Assembly: GCA_015657535.1 (NCBI GenBank)
Contig: JADHZB010000604.1
Span: 1 to 25,945, forward strand
Direction of reading: 5' to 3'
DNA from: Nephromyces sp. MM_2019
Taxonomy: Eukaryota; Apicomplexa; Aconoidasida; Nephromycida
Length of the DNA: 25,945 nucleotides
The notes below the pieces were generated by a model. It was not told where the DNA came from. It saw nothing but the letters and a program-made list of their open reading frames with translations, and searched no databases. This document shows, piece after piece, positions 11,340 through 22,003 of this stretch (position 1 is the stretch's first letter; each line of letters opens with the position of its first letter). The position numbers were made by a program, and so were the translations under genes.

Positions 11340-12310
11340 CAAATTGTAACGTATCTTATACTTATGAAGTTCCTTGTTAGAAAATAGTCATAAAAAAAGT
11401 GATTGTAAAATCTAAAAATCTTGATCTAAACACATTTTGGTATCAAAACAACATGAAACAAATGTATTTGAAGATTTCTTTGTTCTATAGCATTCTTTTT
11501 TAAATTAATTTAAAAACCAGCTATAAGAAAGGTCATTTTAAAAATAATTTAAAGAATTTTGAAACAACATCTATTTATGAGTTTTGATCCAAGACTACAC
11601 GAACTCAATTCTGAATATTTGTTTTCAATTCATTGATTTATTGTGTGGAGACTTTTAAACTCAAAAAAGCTGGGGAACTAATTTTTGTGCTTTGCTTATA
11701 AAGATATAGCTTTACTTTCTTTCATTTGCAAGATTAAAAAAAGGAATCATTACGAAATCTCGCAGGTTTTAATTTTTACTAGCCTCAAACATTTTTAATA
11801 ATAAATTTAATATTAGGAGAAATCATGTAATTTATGGTTATGTGGACTATTACAACAAATATACCCTTTGTTAGATAGTTGAAACAATTATTTCATTCAC
11901 ACTGGGATCTCAGTTTGAATGTTTCTTGTTTGAAACATTATGTAAGGATACTGTTTGGATTTAAGGAGGTTTTCTTCTTATTTTCACAATATATTTTATT
12001 GGAGTCTCAGATTCAAATTCATAATAAAAACGAAGTTTAGTTGTGGGATAGAATATGTTTAAGGTGCTCTATTCATGGATCATCTTTTTTCGTATTTTTT
12101 AAATTTTCGAATTTTTGGCCAACTCGAATGAAAGACGAACAAAACTACAAAATCTTAAGTAAATAATACTTTGTATGGTATAGATTTCATATTTGTTTTT
12201 CAAGATATGTTAAGAGTAGAATATTTGACATTTTATCTGAATTTGTTGCTTCTATTTTCGCTGATGTATAATGTACAGAGCTATTTACATTATGAACTTT
12301 TAGCGGCAAT
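11340..12310. other. Divergent intergenic region, possible further minus-strand exons
   Basis: This lies between the minus-strand RluA region and the plus-strand gene at 12311. Short minus-strand coding-like stretches follow acceptor-like sites, for example after GCTATAG near 11485 and after ATTCAG near 11612. They are too short to support individually. No plus-strand gene and no repeat is evident. Confidence 0.3.
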
Positions 12311-13640
12311 ATGAAAACCGAAAGCTTCGATCAACTTGCTTTGCATGAAGCATTGCAGTCACGTAGCTCATCATGTACACAAATGAGTTATCAAGAGGCT
12401 CTTGAGCAATATAATCAAATAAAAAGTACTCTTAGTAACCAGTCAGTAAGCCCACAGTCAAGCAACCGTTCTCAGCGTTCAAAAGGGATCCTACTTGGTA
12501 ATCCTATATTACGTTACAGGGCTGAACTCGACAAACCTATTGATCTTGGAATACCACAGAATGTTCATTCTTCTGCTATGCAAGAGTCATATTATAATGT
12601 GAGCCCAATCACTTCACAATGTCAATCCTCACGAGCTTCCTTATCATCGCTGAATTTTTACACTAACAAAAATATTAGGCTCGTTGCTGAGGGTAATATT
12701 TCAAATGGGGCTAATAATTTGGCAAGAAATAATATTAACTTAAATCGCATTACTGCTGAAAATTATATCTTTCCAAACTCATCTAAAAAGGTAGAATCTG
12801 GGCAAGAATACTTGGATAATATAATAACAGATCTATCAGATGCATTCGAAAATGAATTACCTAAAATTAAATTAAATACAAAAAATATAGTACAGAAAAA
12901 TATACAAGTTCCTGAGGCCTACACTCCACTTTCAAACCTCAGTACTAATACTTCACATGGAAGTAATAAAAAGACTGAATATTGGCTTTGGGATACCTTT
13001 GCCAAGAAATATAATAGAATAGATAAAAAGAACGCCAATTTACTTCAAAAAACTTCTCGGGTGGCTTCTCACACTTTCCACCTACCAGTGTCTCCATTAT
13101 TAACACCTAATGGACTACTTAAATCTGTTAATTCCTTAAAAACGAATTCTGAAGCCCATAATAATAGTCAAAATAAGCCCGAAAAAATCGAGCATACATC
13201 TAATGAGAATCAAATAATAAAAAAAAAGTGTGATATAATTAGGGGGAAATTATCTCAAGACAAAAGGAAAAACATAAACACTTGCAAACCAAAATTACCT
13301 TTCCCTCATGAAGAAACACCACTCAAAGATCGTGGCCGCCTTGTTGTTCGGAACCAAGAAGATTTCGACAAGATATCCTTCATATTGGGAGAAGAAGGTG
13401 GTGAATTTCCTTTTTTAATCACAAACTCAGGTATGATAAAACACGACCCTGTTGGGAGGGGAGCTAGATACCGTGAAATTTGGAGTCGTGATCGGTTAGT
13501 AATTGTGTGTCAAATGAAGTTGTATAGTGAATTATAGCTATTACTATGCAGATTATTCTTAATAATCTTATTGTATTTGGATTAGGTTTCTTAATCGGGA
13601 GAAAAAATTTTCTTTTCCAAGATTCTTCAACGAATTGTGA
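12311..13640 (+). CDS. Hypothetical protein, 412 aa, two exons, conserved-looking C-terminus
   Basis: Exon 1 is 12311-13494 and exon 2 is 13586-13640. The 91-nt intron has a GTTAGT donor and a GATTAG acceptor. Phase is kept and the frame ends at TGA 13638-13640. Reading through the intron would instead give a 408-aa product ending in unrelated residues. Residues 1-330 are Ser/Asn/Gln-rich and look disordered. The ordered part is C-terminal: RGRLVVRNQEDFDKISFILG, GGEFPFLITNSGM and HDPVGRGARYREIWSRDRFL, ending FPRFFNEL. The DPV..R..Y...W..D.F pattern loosely recalls the C-terminal box of the centriolar protein HYLS1, a weak resemblance only. No signal peptide, membrane segment or enzyme motif is seen. 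An upstream exon is possible because TTTTAG lies just before the start. Confidence 0.8.
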
Positions 13641-13892
13641 TTATATAATATCATAAGAATCAAAATATTATCGAGTTACAATCTTAATATATTTTTCAAG
13701 TCTCATTGATTTTATCAAAATTCGTGGAACTTCAATAAAAGTTTCTCAAATTTGTGTTATATGCATTTCATCAATCAAAATTTCTTTTCAAAATTATACA
13801 AAATAATTTAAATAAATACTCAAGTTTTTATTTCTCAATCTGAGCAGGTAGAAGTTGTAAGCTGTTGGTAATTGTGCTTCTCTAAGCTGATA

Positions 13893-14861
13893 TTAAAATC
13901 CTAGTCCTCTGAGCCACTTTAAAACATAAATAAAATTTAATTATAATGAAGATACTTGATTATTTATATATTTCAAGATTATAGAAGCATGTAAACATAT
14001 ATCTTATGAAAATATTATTGAAAATGTGTTGAAGATTGAGTTTTCAATTCAGAGTTGGTTGAATATGTGTCATTATGCGTTGCAACAGTTATAAATTATA
14101 GATCAGGAAATGCTTTTGAGAATAAATTATAATATTTACCTGCTTAATTTTATTTTTGTGGTTTCCTTGGATTTCAAAGTAGCGTGGAGTCTCAGTTATT
14201 TTAGACTTACATAATACAGAAAGTTCATGTTTCAAAGCCTATATTAAAGAATAGTATGATTCTAGTGTTTGATTTATAATAAGATAATATGTATATTGAC
14301 TAAAGATTTTCTATTGAAATATGAAATTGTGAATTGATAAAGTTGATAATTAGTAGAGTTGCTTTTAGAATTTACCAAGTTGTATATATTTTTAGTAATT
14401 GAAAATGTTACCTTTTTTTCTCCATGTATCTTAAATACTAGAGTCGAAACAGTGTTCCGATTGTTTTTCCATCTAAGATAAACTGGGATGTTTTCAGATG
14501 CTAAAAGATAAGAAATTATTATCACTTTATTAAAAGAGAAAATTGTTTGAGTGGTGTGATAGTGTTGATTATGAGTAAAGAGGTTAAAACTTTATCTTTA
14601 TTTTGTGATAAATACGGATAAATGTTCTAAGTGAAAGTTGAAAAAAAGGATTAAAAATTAAATTTTTAAATCAAAAGAATAAAAAATTTATCAAAAGCCT
14701 TGTGAAATGTAGAATTCTCTCATATATATATTATCTCCCTCGAGTACTTTGTGTATTTATATGAAATATTAACCTGTACGATATATACTAAATGGTATAG
14801 TAACTGCTTTATCAGTTCCAATTTGTTTTGAGAAGAATAGGAAAGGTGAAATCAACTTCAT
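13893..14861 (-). CDS. MRPL49: mL49-like mitochondrial ribosomal protein (copy B), 4 exons
   Basis: Exons on the minus strand: 14861-14774, 14500-14412, 14238-14140, 13916-13893. All are GT-AG with matching phases, giving 99 aa. The mL49/IMG2 pattern is clear: YRTASENIPVYL (about residues 27-38) matches the family's RTPSxxLPVY; it is followed by basic residues, KIHGEKKALKHEL (the KIxGDxxALxxEL block), an EIQG strand, and KIKQWLRGLGF at the C-terminus. mL49 is a component of the mitochondrial large ribosomal subunit. The ATG at 14861 is the first in-frame Met of an exon that stays open further upstream, so an extra 5' exon carrying the mitochondrial presequence is possible. A second homologue lies at 20515-22003 on the opposite strand. 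It converges on the orphan gene (stop-to-stop distance about 250 bp) and diverges from WTAP. Confidence 0.82.
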
Positions 14862-15415
14862 TTCTTTGTAAGATTCAATATGAAGAGCCTTCCTGGAAAA
14901 TTAATAAGTTGTGTTGTAATGGCTTCATCAAATTAATTAGATATAAATTCTAATTTCATAAGTGAGATGATAAGTAACTTTCAAGTATGGTTAAAAGTGA
15001 AAAGTGGAGGCTTGTAAGATGCTCGAGCCTTTGATTGGTATTTTCTAATTATGTTTCATTTATAGTTTTATTTATAACCAATTTGTTTAGAAAGGTCAAC
15101 GCTAAAAGCTATCAATCAATCTAGAACTTTTTCATGTGGATTTGAGTTTGGGTCTTAAGGATATATCACAACACTAACACGTAAATTTCTCCCTGTCACT
15201 CATCCCGACATAACATACGACACATACCTCAGAAAATTCCCTTTTAACCATCGAGCATTTAAACTTAAATTTTAGCAGAAAATATGGCTCTTCTATTTCT
15301 CTAACATATGACATATATACCATATTATATTAGACATAATCTTTAAAATATATAATCCATTTACAATATTTACACTAGTCACTTTGTAAGAATAAATTTT
15401 CTCTTTGAACCCAAA

Positions 15416-16776
15416 ATGAAAACTGAAAACCCTCAAGAACAAATGGATGAGTATTACAACACCAATAATGCTTCCGATATGAAACTGGAATATGAGGTAA
15501 AGCATAGATGTTTATCTACAGTTCATAAGAATTCCACTGAGATAGGACGAAAGCTCCTTGATGATCTGAGAACACCAAAACAAGATTTTACCTATATAGG
15601 AATCCCACTCTACTTAATTTTAAATGTAACCTGTTTTAATTTTTTCTAAATTTTCAGAGGAGAGAATATGCTCTGTTGAACTTGATTTCATCACAACAAA
15701 AGGAGCTTTTTCATACAAAATCATTATTCAACAATTGGAGAGATAACCACATTATAGAAGATAATCAGCTAAGGACTGTTATCGTCGACCCCACCGTTAA
15801 TTTAGAAATCAAGGAACTCAAGCAGAAAATATTTGATAAGGATGAACTTATCAGAAAGACAAGAGAAAACATCCAAGCTTCCAACTTTAATCCGCACAAG
15901 TACTATCTATATCTTCTTCTAAATTACCAGCAATACCTATATTCATTTATAAAAAATTTCAGGTTTTCTGCGACTGCATTGATCAACAAATTCAAAACAC
16001 TAATTAATGAAAACAAGAACTTAGGCAATTATGTTGCAGAGGATAAGCTTCAACCATTGAATATCTTGCTTACTAATAACAGAAAGATGATTGATGCACT
16101 AAAAAGCGAAATTAAGTAAGCTGAAACCTAAGAAAATTTTCCCAACTAACCTATTCATATAAACTTCAATACTTCTAACAGGCAACTTAGGGAACTCAAC
16201 AACGAGATTGATAAAGATAATCACTCTTTGACTGACCAGCTAGATAAAATGGTTAAACTATTCTCGGTAACCCTATTTAAAGTGCTTCTTACTTCAACTT
16301 TAAATTTAGTTTCTAATTTTCTCAAAATTTTTTAGTCTACTAAAGAAGAAAATGAGAAGCTGAGCAAAGAAAATGAAGCTTTACAAACTGCTCTGGCTGA
16401 AGCGCAACCTCATGACACTCAGCGTGCCAAACAAAGTAGCTCTCATCATAGTAAGGATTCTCGTAATTCTGCAAGCCCTGCTCGTGACACAGCCTCCCCT
16501 GCACGAACATCCAAACGAAGTAGACATGATAAAGACACTAAACTGTAAGACTATAATTATTTTGATCCTTATATATTTACAACTCGAAATTTTTTTGTCT
16601 ACAGTCACTCGGAAAAAAGCCGTGAAAAACCAAGCGAAAGCAAGAAGATTAGAGGTCGTTCTAGGGATCGCCCACGCGATCGTAGCCATAAGGAATCCTA
16701 CCGAGAAGTTGATAGGTTTAACAGAAGAAAAGAAAGGCCTAAAAGTGACAAATATAGAGATAGAGACAGGGATTAG
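15416..16776 (+). CDS. WTAP: WTAP/FIP37/Fl(2)d homologue, m6A methyltransferase complex subunit, 6 exons
   Basis: Exons: 15416-15625, 15658-15899, 15963-16115, 16182-16266, 16336-16544, 16605-16776. Introns are 32-69 nt, GT-AG and in phase; the product is 356 aa. WTAP scaffolds the METTL3-METTL14 N6-adenosine methyltransferase in the nucleus and affects splicing. Family marks are RREYALLNLISSQQKE (from residue 71, like the RREN..RLATKEQE helix of animal WTAP), LRTVIVDPTVNL (108-119, the most diagnostic block), a heptad-rich coiled coil, and FNP...ALINKFKTLINENKNLG (about 148-172, the KLMxKCxxLIQENxELG block). The last 110 residues are rich in Arg/Ser/Asp (SPARDTASPAR, RSRDRPRDRS, KYRDRDRD), an RS-like tail that is prominent here. 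Exon 1 is less conserved and its 3' end (GIPLYLILN) may be mis-modelled. In-frame 25-nt GTAAAG...CTACAG at 15496-15520 could be another tiny intron. Confidence 0.9.
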
Positions 16777-17258
16777 CAATGATTCCACAAAATGAAACCT
16801 GTAGCTAATTAATTTTAATACATCAACTTCCACTTTTTCAACATCTAGCCTTAAAAAACTACTAGTTTTTTTCTGTTTTTTCTGCTCGATCCCAAGACTC
16901 TGGCACTTGGTAGTCAACAGTCAAAATTACACAACCTTAAACTTCCTGATATATACTTTTGCATTTTTTGCGTCTATTACTAAACTTCAATTAAGTTAAA
17001 ATTGATTATTTTACAATCTTAATCGAACTAGTGAGATTTGTATGTACACTTTTCCACGATACGAAAATTTTACGCAATCGAATAGTACATACACTTTTAG
17101 CTTGGAGTCAATTCACATCCAAATCATAAAATATGAGCTAAATTGTTTATATATTGTTTTCCTTGGTTACTTCTTATCTTAATCGAATGTTTTATTTATA
17201 TATTCATCTTTATTTAATACTGTTAATATGGACAAATGCAAAGCTAGATGCCATAAGA
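16777..17258. other. Intergenic spacer
   Basis: Sequence between WTAP and the next plus-strand gene. AT-rich, with no open frame or repeat of note. It presumably holds the WTAP 3' UTR and the promoter of the small gene that follows. Confidence 0.4.
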
Positions 17259-18828
17259 ATGACACCATGGGCTAAGAAAGACAATGCCGGTAATTTTCAA
17301 ATCTATACCTAGTTAAAATAGTTTTGAAACAAAAGCATTATAGCTGAAATAGCTGAACTTACAGTTGGTAAACTAATTTTACCCTAATGTGAAGTTAAAA
17401 TTCACTCCAGATGTTTTAAGATGTTGCAAAGGCCTTCAGGATTAAGGGCGAGGTAATTAAAGAGCTTTTGGAGTTTATTAGATATGTTGAAAAGTTGGGA
17501 AATTAAATTTTGAAAGCTGATTCTTATTTCTTTTATCACAAATCAAAATAATTTTATTGCTAAAAATACCAATTATAGGCTGTACCTTTAGGGACATCCT
17601 TGGAAAACTTGATTAGAAAGTGCCATTGATTATGTCACTTTTAACTCTAAAAATTAAATTTATCACAGGACAGATGCCGAAGAAGAAAAAAAATTGGAAC
17701 AAGAATTAAACAAAATTGCTGATTCTGAAGCAAAGGGACCGGATGGAGACGAGGTATATATTCAATGCACTTCATTCAATTGATAATTGGTTGCAGGGCC
17801 GAAACTTTTTGAGAATGATTTGTGAATTACCAAATTTTGAGAGAGATTATTCATTACCTTGCCCTGAAAGTATTCTATTGATTTTATTCAACTTAATGAT
17901 ATGCGTCTTATGTTCCAGGTTGGATACAAATGAAAAGTGGGCAATGCTGGTGAAATAAGATTGAGATTAAATATCATTTGTAAGCAAAAATAAGCATATT
18001 TTAGGGGTCGGAATTATAAAGGAAGGTGTGATGCTATTCTCTTTTTGAGTGGTTTAAAAGAGCAAGAGAAAAAGGAAATGGTTATATTTACAACAACTCA
18101 AGCTTTATAAAGTTCTAGTCATTAATTTTTTAAGGAACTAAATTGCTGTTTCCACTGGCCTAGGAAATTTGAGAAAGTCTTAAAGATCACGCATCCATAT
18201 GGACCTGTAAGAATAAATTTCATTATAGGTTATTAAAACCTAATAAAAGATGTGTAACATCAGGTTGAGCATTTGACTGGGCATATAATCAACCCGAGTG
18301 AATAAATTGCCAAAGATATCACTTTATTTCTAAGATATAGAAAACTGAGCAAATTCTTCACCTATTCTTGTCTTAATAAATTTCGAACGTCTTAAGACTA
18401 TAAGAGATTAAAAAAAATGAATCATATAAACAAAAAAATTCCATACCAAATTGTTTCCTTCGATTGTGGTCTCACAAATCTTCCTAACGAATTGTTGCCT
18501 TATTTAATAGCTGGATGAAAATAGCGTTTTTACTAGAAATAAATAACATTAAATGCTATTAACAGTATAATTTATTTATTTAGAACCCTTCTTAGCTTTT
18601 AAAGGCTGTAGCTAAGCCATGTCAATAATTTATTTGCCTTATAGTTGTAAAGAAATATAAAGATTATCAACAAGTATGGAAGGAAGATTCGGATGCATCA
18701 GTAAAAATTATTTTTTACTTTATTTTCCAAGTATCTCTAGTATTCAATGAGTTTTTGACTTAATTTTTAATGTTGTTGGGATGTTTTAGACACAGTTCGG
18801 CCAAAGTTATGATTTTGTTTTAACTTAA
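17259..18828 (+). CDS. Unrecognised small protein, 115 aa, seven exons
   Basis: Proposed exons: 17259-17289, 17421-17452, 17579-17619, 17669-17753, 18135-18206, 18653-18700, 18790-18828. Lengths sum to 348 nt and all phases agree, with a TAA stop. The protein begins MTPWAKKDNADVAKAFRIKG. A charged helix, LIRKTDAEEEKKLEQELNKI, follows. It then has an acidic linker, a CCFHWPRKFEKVLKITHPYG block and YKDYQQVWKEDSDAS, and ends TQFGQSYDFVLT. The aromatic/basic second half looks like a compact conserved domain. No signal peptide or membrane helix is seen. I do not recognise the family; a subunit of a mitochondrial or RNA-processing complex would fit the size but is a guess. The acceptors before 17421 (TTTTAAG) and 18653 (TGTAAAG) are weak, so those boundaries could move. 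Coding-looking sequence at about 17794-17958 and 18005-18108 was treated as intronic. Confidence 0.6.
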
Positions 18829-19740
18829 TCACACTGAAACGTTAATAATCGACTGCCTTAAAGGTAGTGAAAATGATAAATTTATTTAAAAAAACTAAAT
18901 TTTTAAGCAAAAAAATTTATAACAGGAACAACATTTCTCAAATAAAGCAATAAATTACAGAAAAATTCGCATGATAAATTCACAGAGAATGCATAAATAA
19001 TATTAAAGCGTTTTAAATTACAATTCAGTGACTGTTGAGTCAATTAAAGCTGGTCATATGTAATATATTGTATTTTAAGTGAAAAATTTGTGTTAAGGGT
19101 TTAAATTCGTACATTGAAATTTCTAAACAAGCTAACAAAAAACATATTTTGTTAAATAGCACATGTAAATAGTAATTACCACACTTTCGGCACTCCATCT
19201 ACAAATAATGCACCAGATTAGGTGAACGATCTTCAAACATACACATTTAGAGGCAAGCAGGTAATGAACTTTTAAGTAAATTGAGACTACTCACGAAAAT
19301 TTGAATCTGCTTAGAATATGGGTTGATCCTAAAATTTGCTAGTAAAACAAAGAAACTGTTGTAAATTTTACTAATACAGGAAACAGTATATTGGTTATTA
19401 TTATCTAATAAACAATCTACTGCTAAGCATCCTCTAACCTAGGCTAATTGTATAACGTTGATATGCGGTGTTACTTACCTTACACAATGTAAGCCATAGT
19501 TCTAATTATCTAATATACATAATTATATTTCAGACAAAATGAGTGTATACACTTTACTTTCGTTCGATTTAAACACCTTTACACACATTATAATATACCC
19601 TCTAAAAGAAATACATAAATAAATCAAATTTTTTTAAAAAAGTTTATACATCTCATATACCACTTCTAACTGTTTTATCCCATCTGGGCTATACCAACTC
19701 AAACATACCACACACACATCACAAACACAACCATACAACC
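18829..19740. other. Intergenic sequence, no supported gene
   Basis: AT-rich sequence. A minus-strand 19-nt stretch (19198-19180) reads MECRKC before a GTAATT donor, but no compatible zinc-ribbon continuation was found. Short CA tracts reappear from about 19.55 kb, marking the return of microsatellite-type sequence. Confidence 0.4.
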
Positions 19741-19799
19741 TTAAATTTTATAACTAAAACATTTCGAATGAGGATATGTATAAAAGGATTTCCATACCC

Positions 19800-20190
19800 A
19801 AAGTAACCATATGATAATACATCCAAATTAAATTGAACGCTTTTCTTAGGCTTTTTCATATTGCTATAGATATATCCCAAATAAATCATATATATTACTC
19901 ATACCAAATTCATACACATACCACAAGATACAGACATATACAGCTGATATAGCTATAGCCAAACAGAAAAGATATCATATATATAAAAATCAATAGGAAA
20001 ATTAAATCATATAAAGTATCTTGGACCATATTACAATCACGCACATATATCTCTATACAGACATACTTCAATTGCGCTATACGATCAGAGAATGTTAAAT
20101 AATGCACAAAAATTTCTTTCTATAAAAAGTAAACACATTGTCAGTACATTTTTCACCATTAGGTTGAAACCGGACACCATACACACTTTA
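19800..20190 (-). CDS. Possible minus-strand exons, weakly WD40-like (tentative)
   Basis: Minus-strand coding-like stretches: about 20187-20149 reads VYGVRFQPNGEK before a GTACTG donor, after a CTAAAG acceptor. About 20118-20064 reads KEIFVHYLTFSDRIAQLK before a GTATGT donor, after TTTATAG. About 19862-19806 reads NMKKPKKSVQFNLDVLSYG, after CTATAG. VYGVRFQPNGE is typical of the first strand of a WD40 blade. Phases between these pieces do not join cleanly and there is no clear start, so this could be a decayed gene. The gene would diverge from the mL49 gene at 20515. Confidence 0.25.
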
Positions 20191-20514
20191 GATATAGTCT
20201 ACAAACCTTAGCTTCATATACTGCAACAAACTAAAACAACCTTGTAAAAATTATAACACACATACACATATATTAAAAGCTATGGAGAAGACCTAAAAAT
20301 AAATATCTACAACAAATCTAGTTAGAAAACTAATCATTAACAATCACACCCTAAGTACACCTAAACAGAAGCTACAAACAAGTACACATACACCCTTCAA
20401 AAACAAATACAACTCAATACACATTTACAGCACAGATCCCTACTATAAAAAACTCATAACAATCACATATCTACTTATCAAAGATCAACATATATATAAG
20501 TCAATATATAGAAA

Positions 20515-22003
20515 ATGGCACATCGGATAGCACTAACAAAGTTCAATTGTGTGAATATCTTTGATCAATTTTACCCAAAAATTTTCAAGTATAATGGGAG
20601 TAATCAATTCTCAAATAATTTTGATCAAGTTCGATATTTAATCCAAACTTCATTCAAGCAGCAGAAAAACAAAGAAGATTTAGATAAACTACCTTTCAGA
20701 GTGTGTAAAATTAGCATTATATACTTTATAGATAATAAACACACATATAGGGACTCTTGCACATATTGAACACACTTATATTTTTATATACATAAAACAC
20801 CATTCATACACAAAATCTATGACCTATAGTTACACACACATTCAAGAGAATCAGCACCCATAATTATACTCATACAAAATTCACACACACCGACATCCCT
20901 ATATTTACAAAATATAAATACATATTCCCATTTATATACACAACAACACAAAAATTTATGTGATAAGAACACACCCAAACAGATGTACACACAAATATTA
21001 AATAACTTTTCAATATTTATAATTTTATACACTTAGGTATCAAGAACACCTTCTGGAAATTTGCCAGTTTACCCTCGAATTAAAAAACATGGAACAATTG
21101 TAACTACACAAATTCGACATATTTATGGTGATATGAATGTTAGTAAGAATAAATACACACACATACACACTGTATAAATAAATGCATAAGAAAACATTTC
21201 CATAAGATATTGAGACACACATAAAAATGATTATGAATCTAAAGTAATCTCACCTGTATATAGTTACACATTTGATAGAAAATCTTATATTAATTTAAAT
21301 TTTTTTATAAATTTACACACACGAATTATAAATTATCCTTACACACATTATATTTCTGAATACATATTTAAGACAGTTTTACACACATCATTAATTATAA
21401 AATTTACACAATTCAAAAGTTTATACACACGTATCACACACTTGCCTATATTTAGATCCTACAATTTACATACATAAAATCTATACACTCATACCCAAGA
21501 TATATACACACATATAACATATATACAAAAATACAATATATATACACACATTCAACTTATACACATTCATACAGCACATATACAAACAAAATATATTTAC
21601 ACACACATGATACACTCACACACGATATATATACATACACACATAAAATATATATACACACTTAAGATTTACACACACACACATACAAACTACAGCTCCT
21701 ACCCACACAAAAATTAATTTTTTAAGCACACAAATATATATTTTTTAAGCACAAACTACACTTTTTTACACAAATTATATATTTTTTACATACAAACTAT
21801 ATTTTTTTGCACATAAATTGCATATTTTTACACACAAATTACATATTTTTACACACAATTTATATATTTTTACACACAAATAGGCCCTTAAGAAAGAACT
21901 AATGCAAATTTGTGAGTCACCCGTCCGTGAGAGAATGGGCAGCTTAGAGGTCAAAGGATTACACGTTTTAAAAATTAAACAGTGGCTACAACATATAGGG
22001 TAA
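20515..22003 (+). CDS. MRPL49: mL49 mitochondrial ribosomal protein (copy A), 3 exons
   Basis: Exons: 20515-20700, 21037-21138, 21884-22003; the product is 135 aa and junction phases are all zero. Donors are GTGTGT and GTTAGT. mL49 belongs to the mitochondrial large ribosomal subunit. Exon 2 opens with VSRTPSGNLPVYPRIKKHGT, the diagnostic mL49 block (residues 63-82), then HIYGDMN; exon 3 opens ALKKEL and contains a VKG strand and KIKQWLQHIG at the C-terminus. The first 60 residues have no recognised domain; the region is basic/aromatic and could carry the mitochondrial presequence. Both introns (336 and 745 nt) are filled with CA-rich repeats, and the second ends in a TTTTTACACACAAATT minisatellite touching the acceptor. 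The other mL49-like gene at 13893-14861 shares the exon boundary just before ALK. Confidence 0.88.
21140..21883. repeat. CA-rich repeats and TTTTTACACACAAATT minisatellite in mL49 intron 2
   Basis: From about 21300 the intron is dominated by TACACACA motifs. From about 21716 to 21883 a unit of 22-24 bp (TATTTTTACACACAAATTACA) repeats about seven times with mismatches and ends exactly at the AATAG acceptor. The repeat supplies the polypyrimidine-like tract of the splice site. Confidence 0.8.

Noticed and set aside
16373..16795. A 140-residue plus-strand open frame overlapping the WTAP tail
   Set aside because: It is a different frame from the phase-consistent WTAP exons and reads through the intron at 16545-16604.
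16381..16917. A 178-residue minus-strand open frame
   Set aside because: It is antisense to WTAP exons 5 and 6 and their intron. Its hydrophobic, Ser/Phe-rich composition is the expected shadow of an Arg/Ser/Asp-rich coding strand.
17716..17958. An 80-residue plus-strand open frame with GRNFLRMICELPNFERDY
   Set aside because: It crosses the GTATAT donor at 17754 and does not fit the exon chain of the 115-aa gene. It cannot be fully excluded as an alternative exon.
19180..19198. Minus-strand MECRKC followed by a GTAATT donor, as if starting a zinc-ribbon protein
   Set aside because: It has only six codons, and no downstream exon with a second Cys pair in a compatible phase was found.
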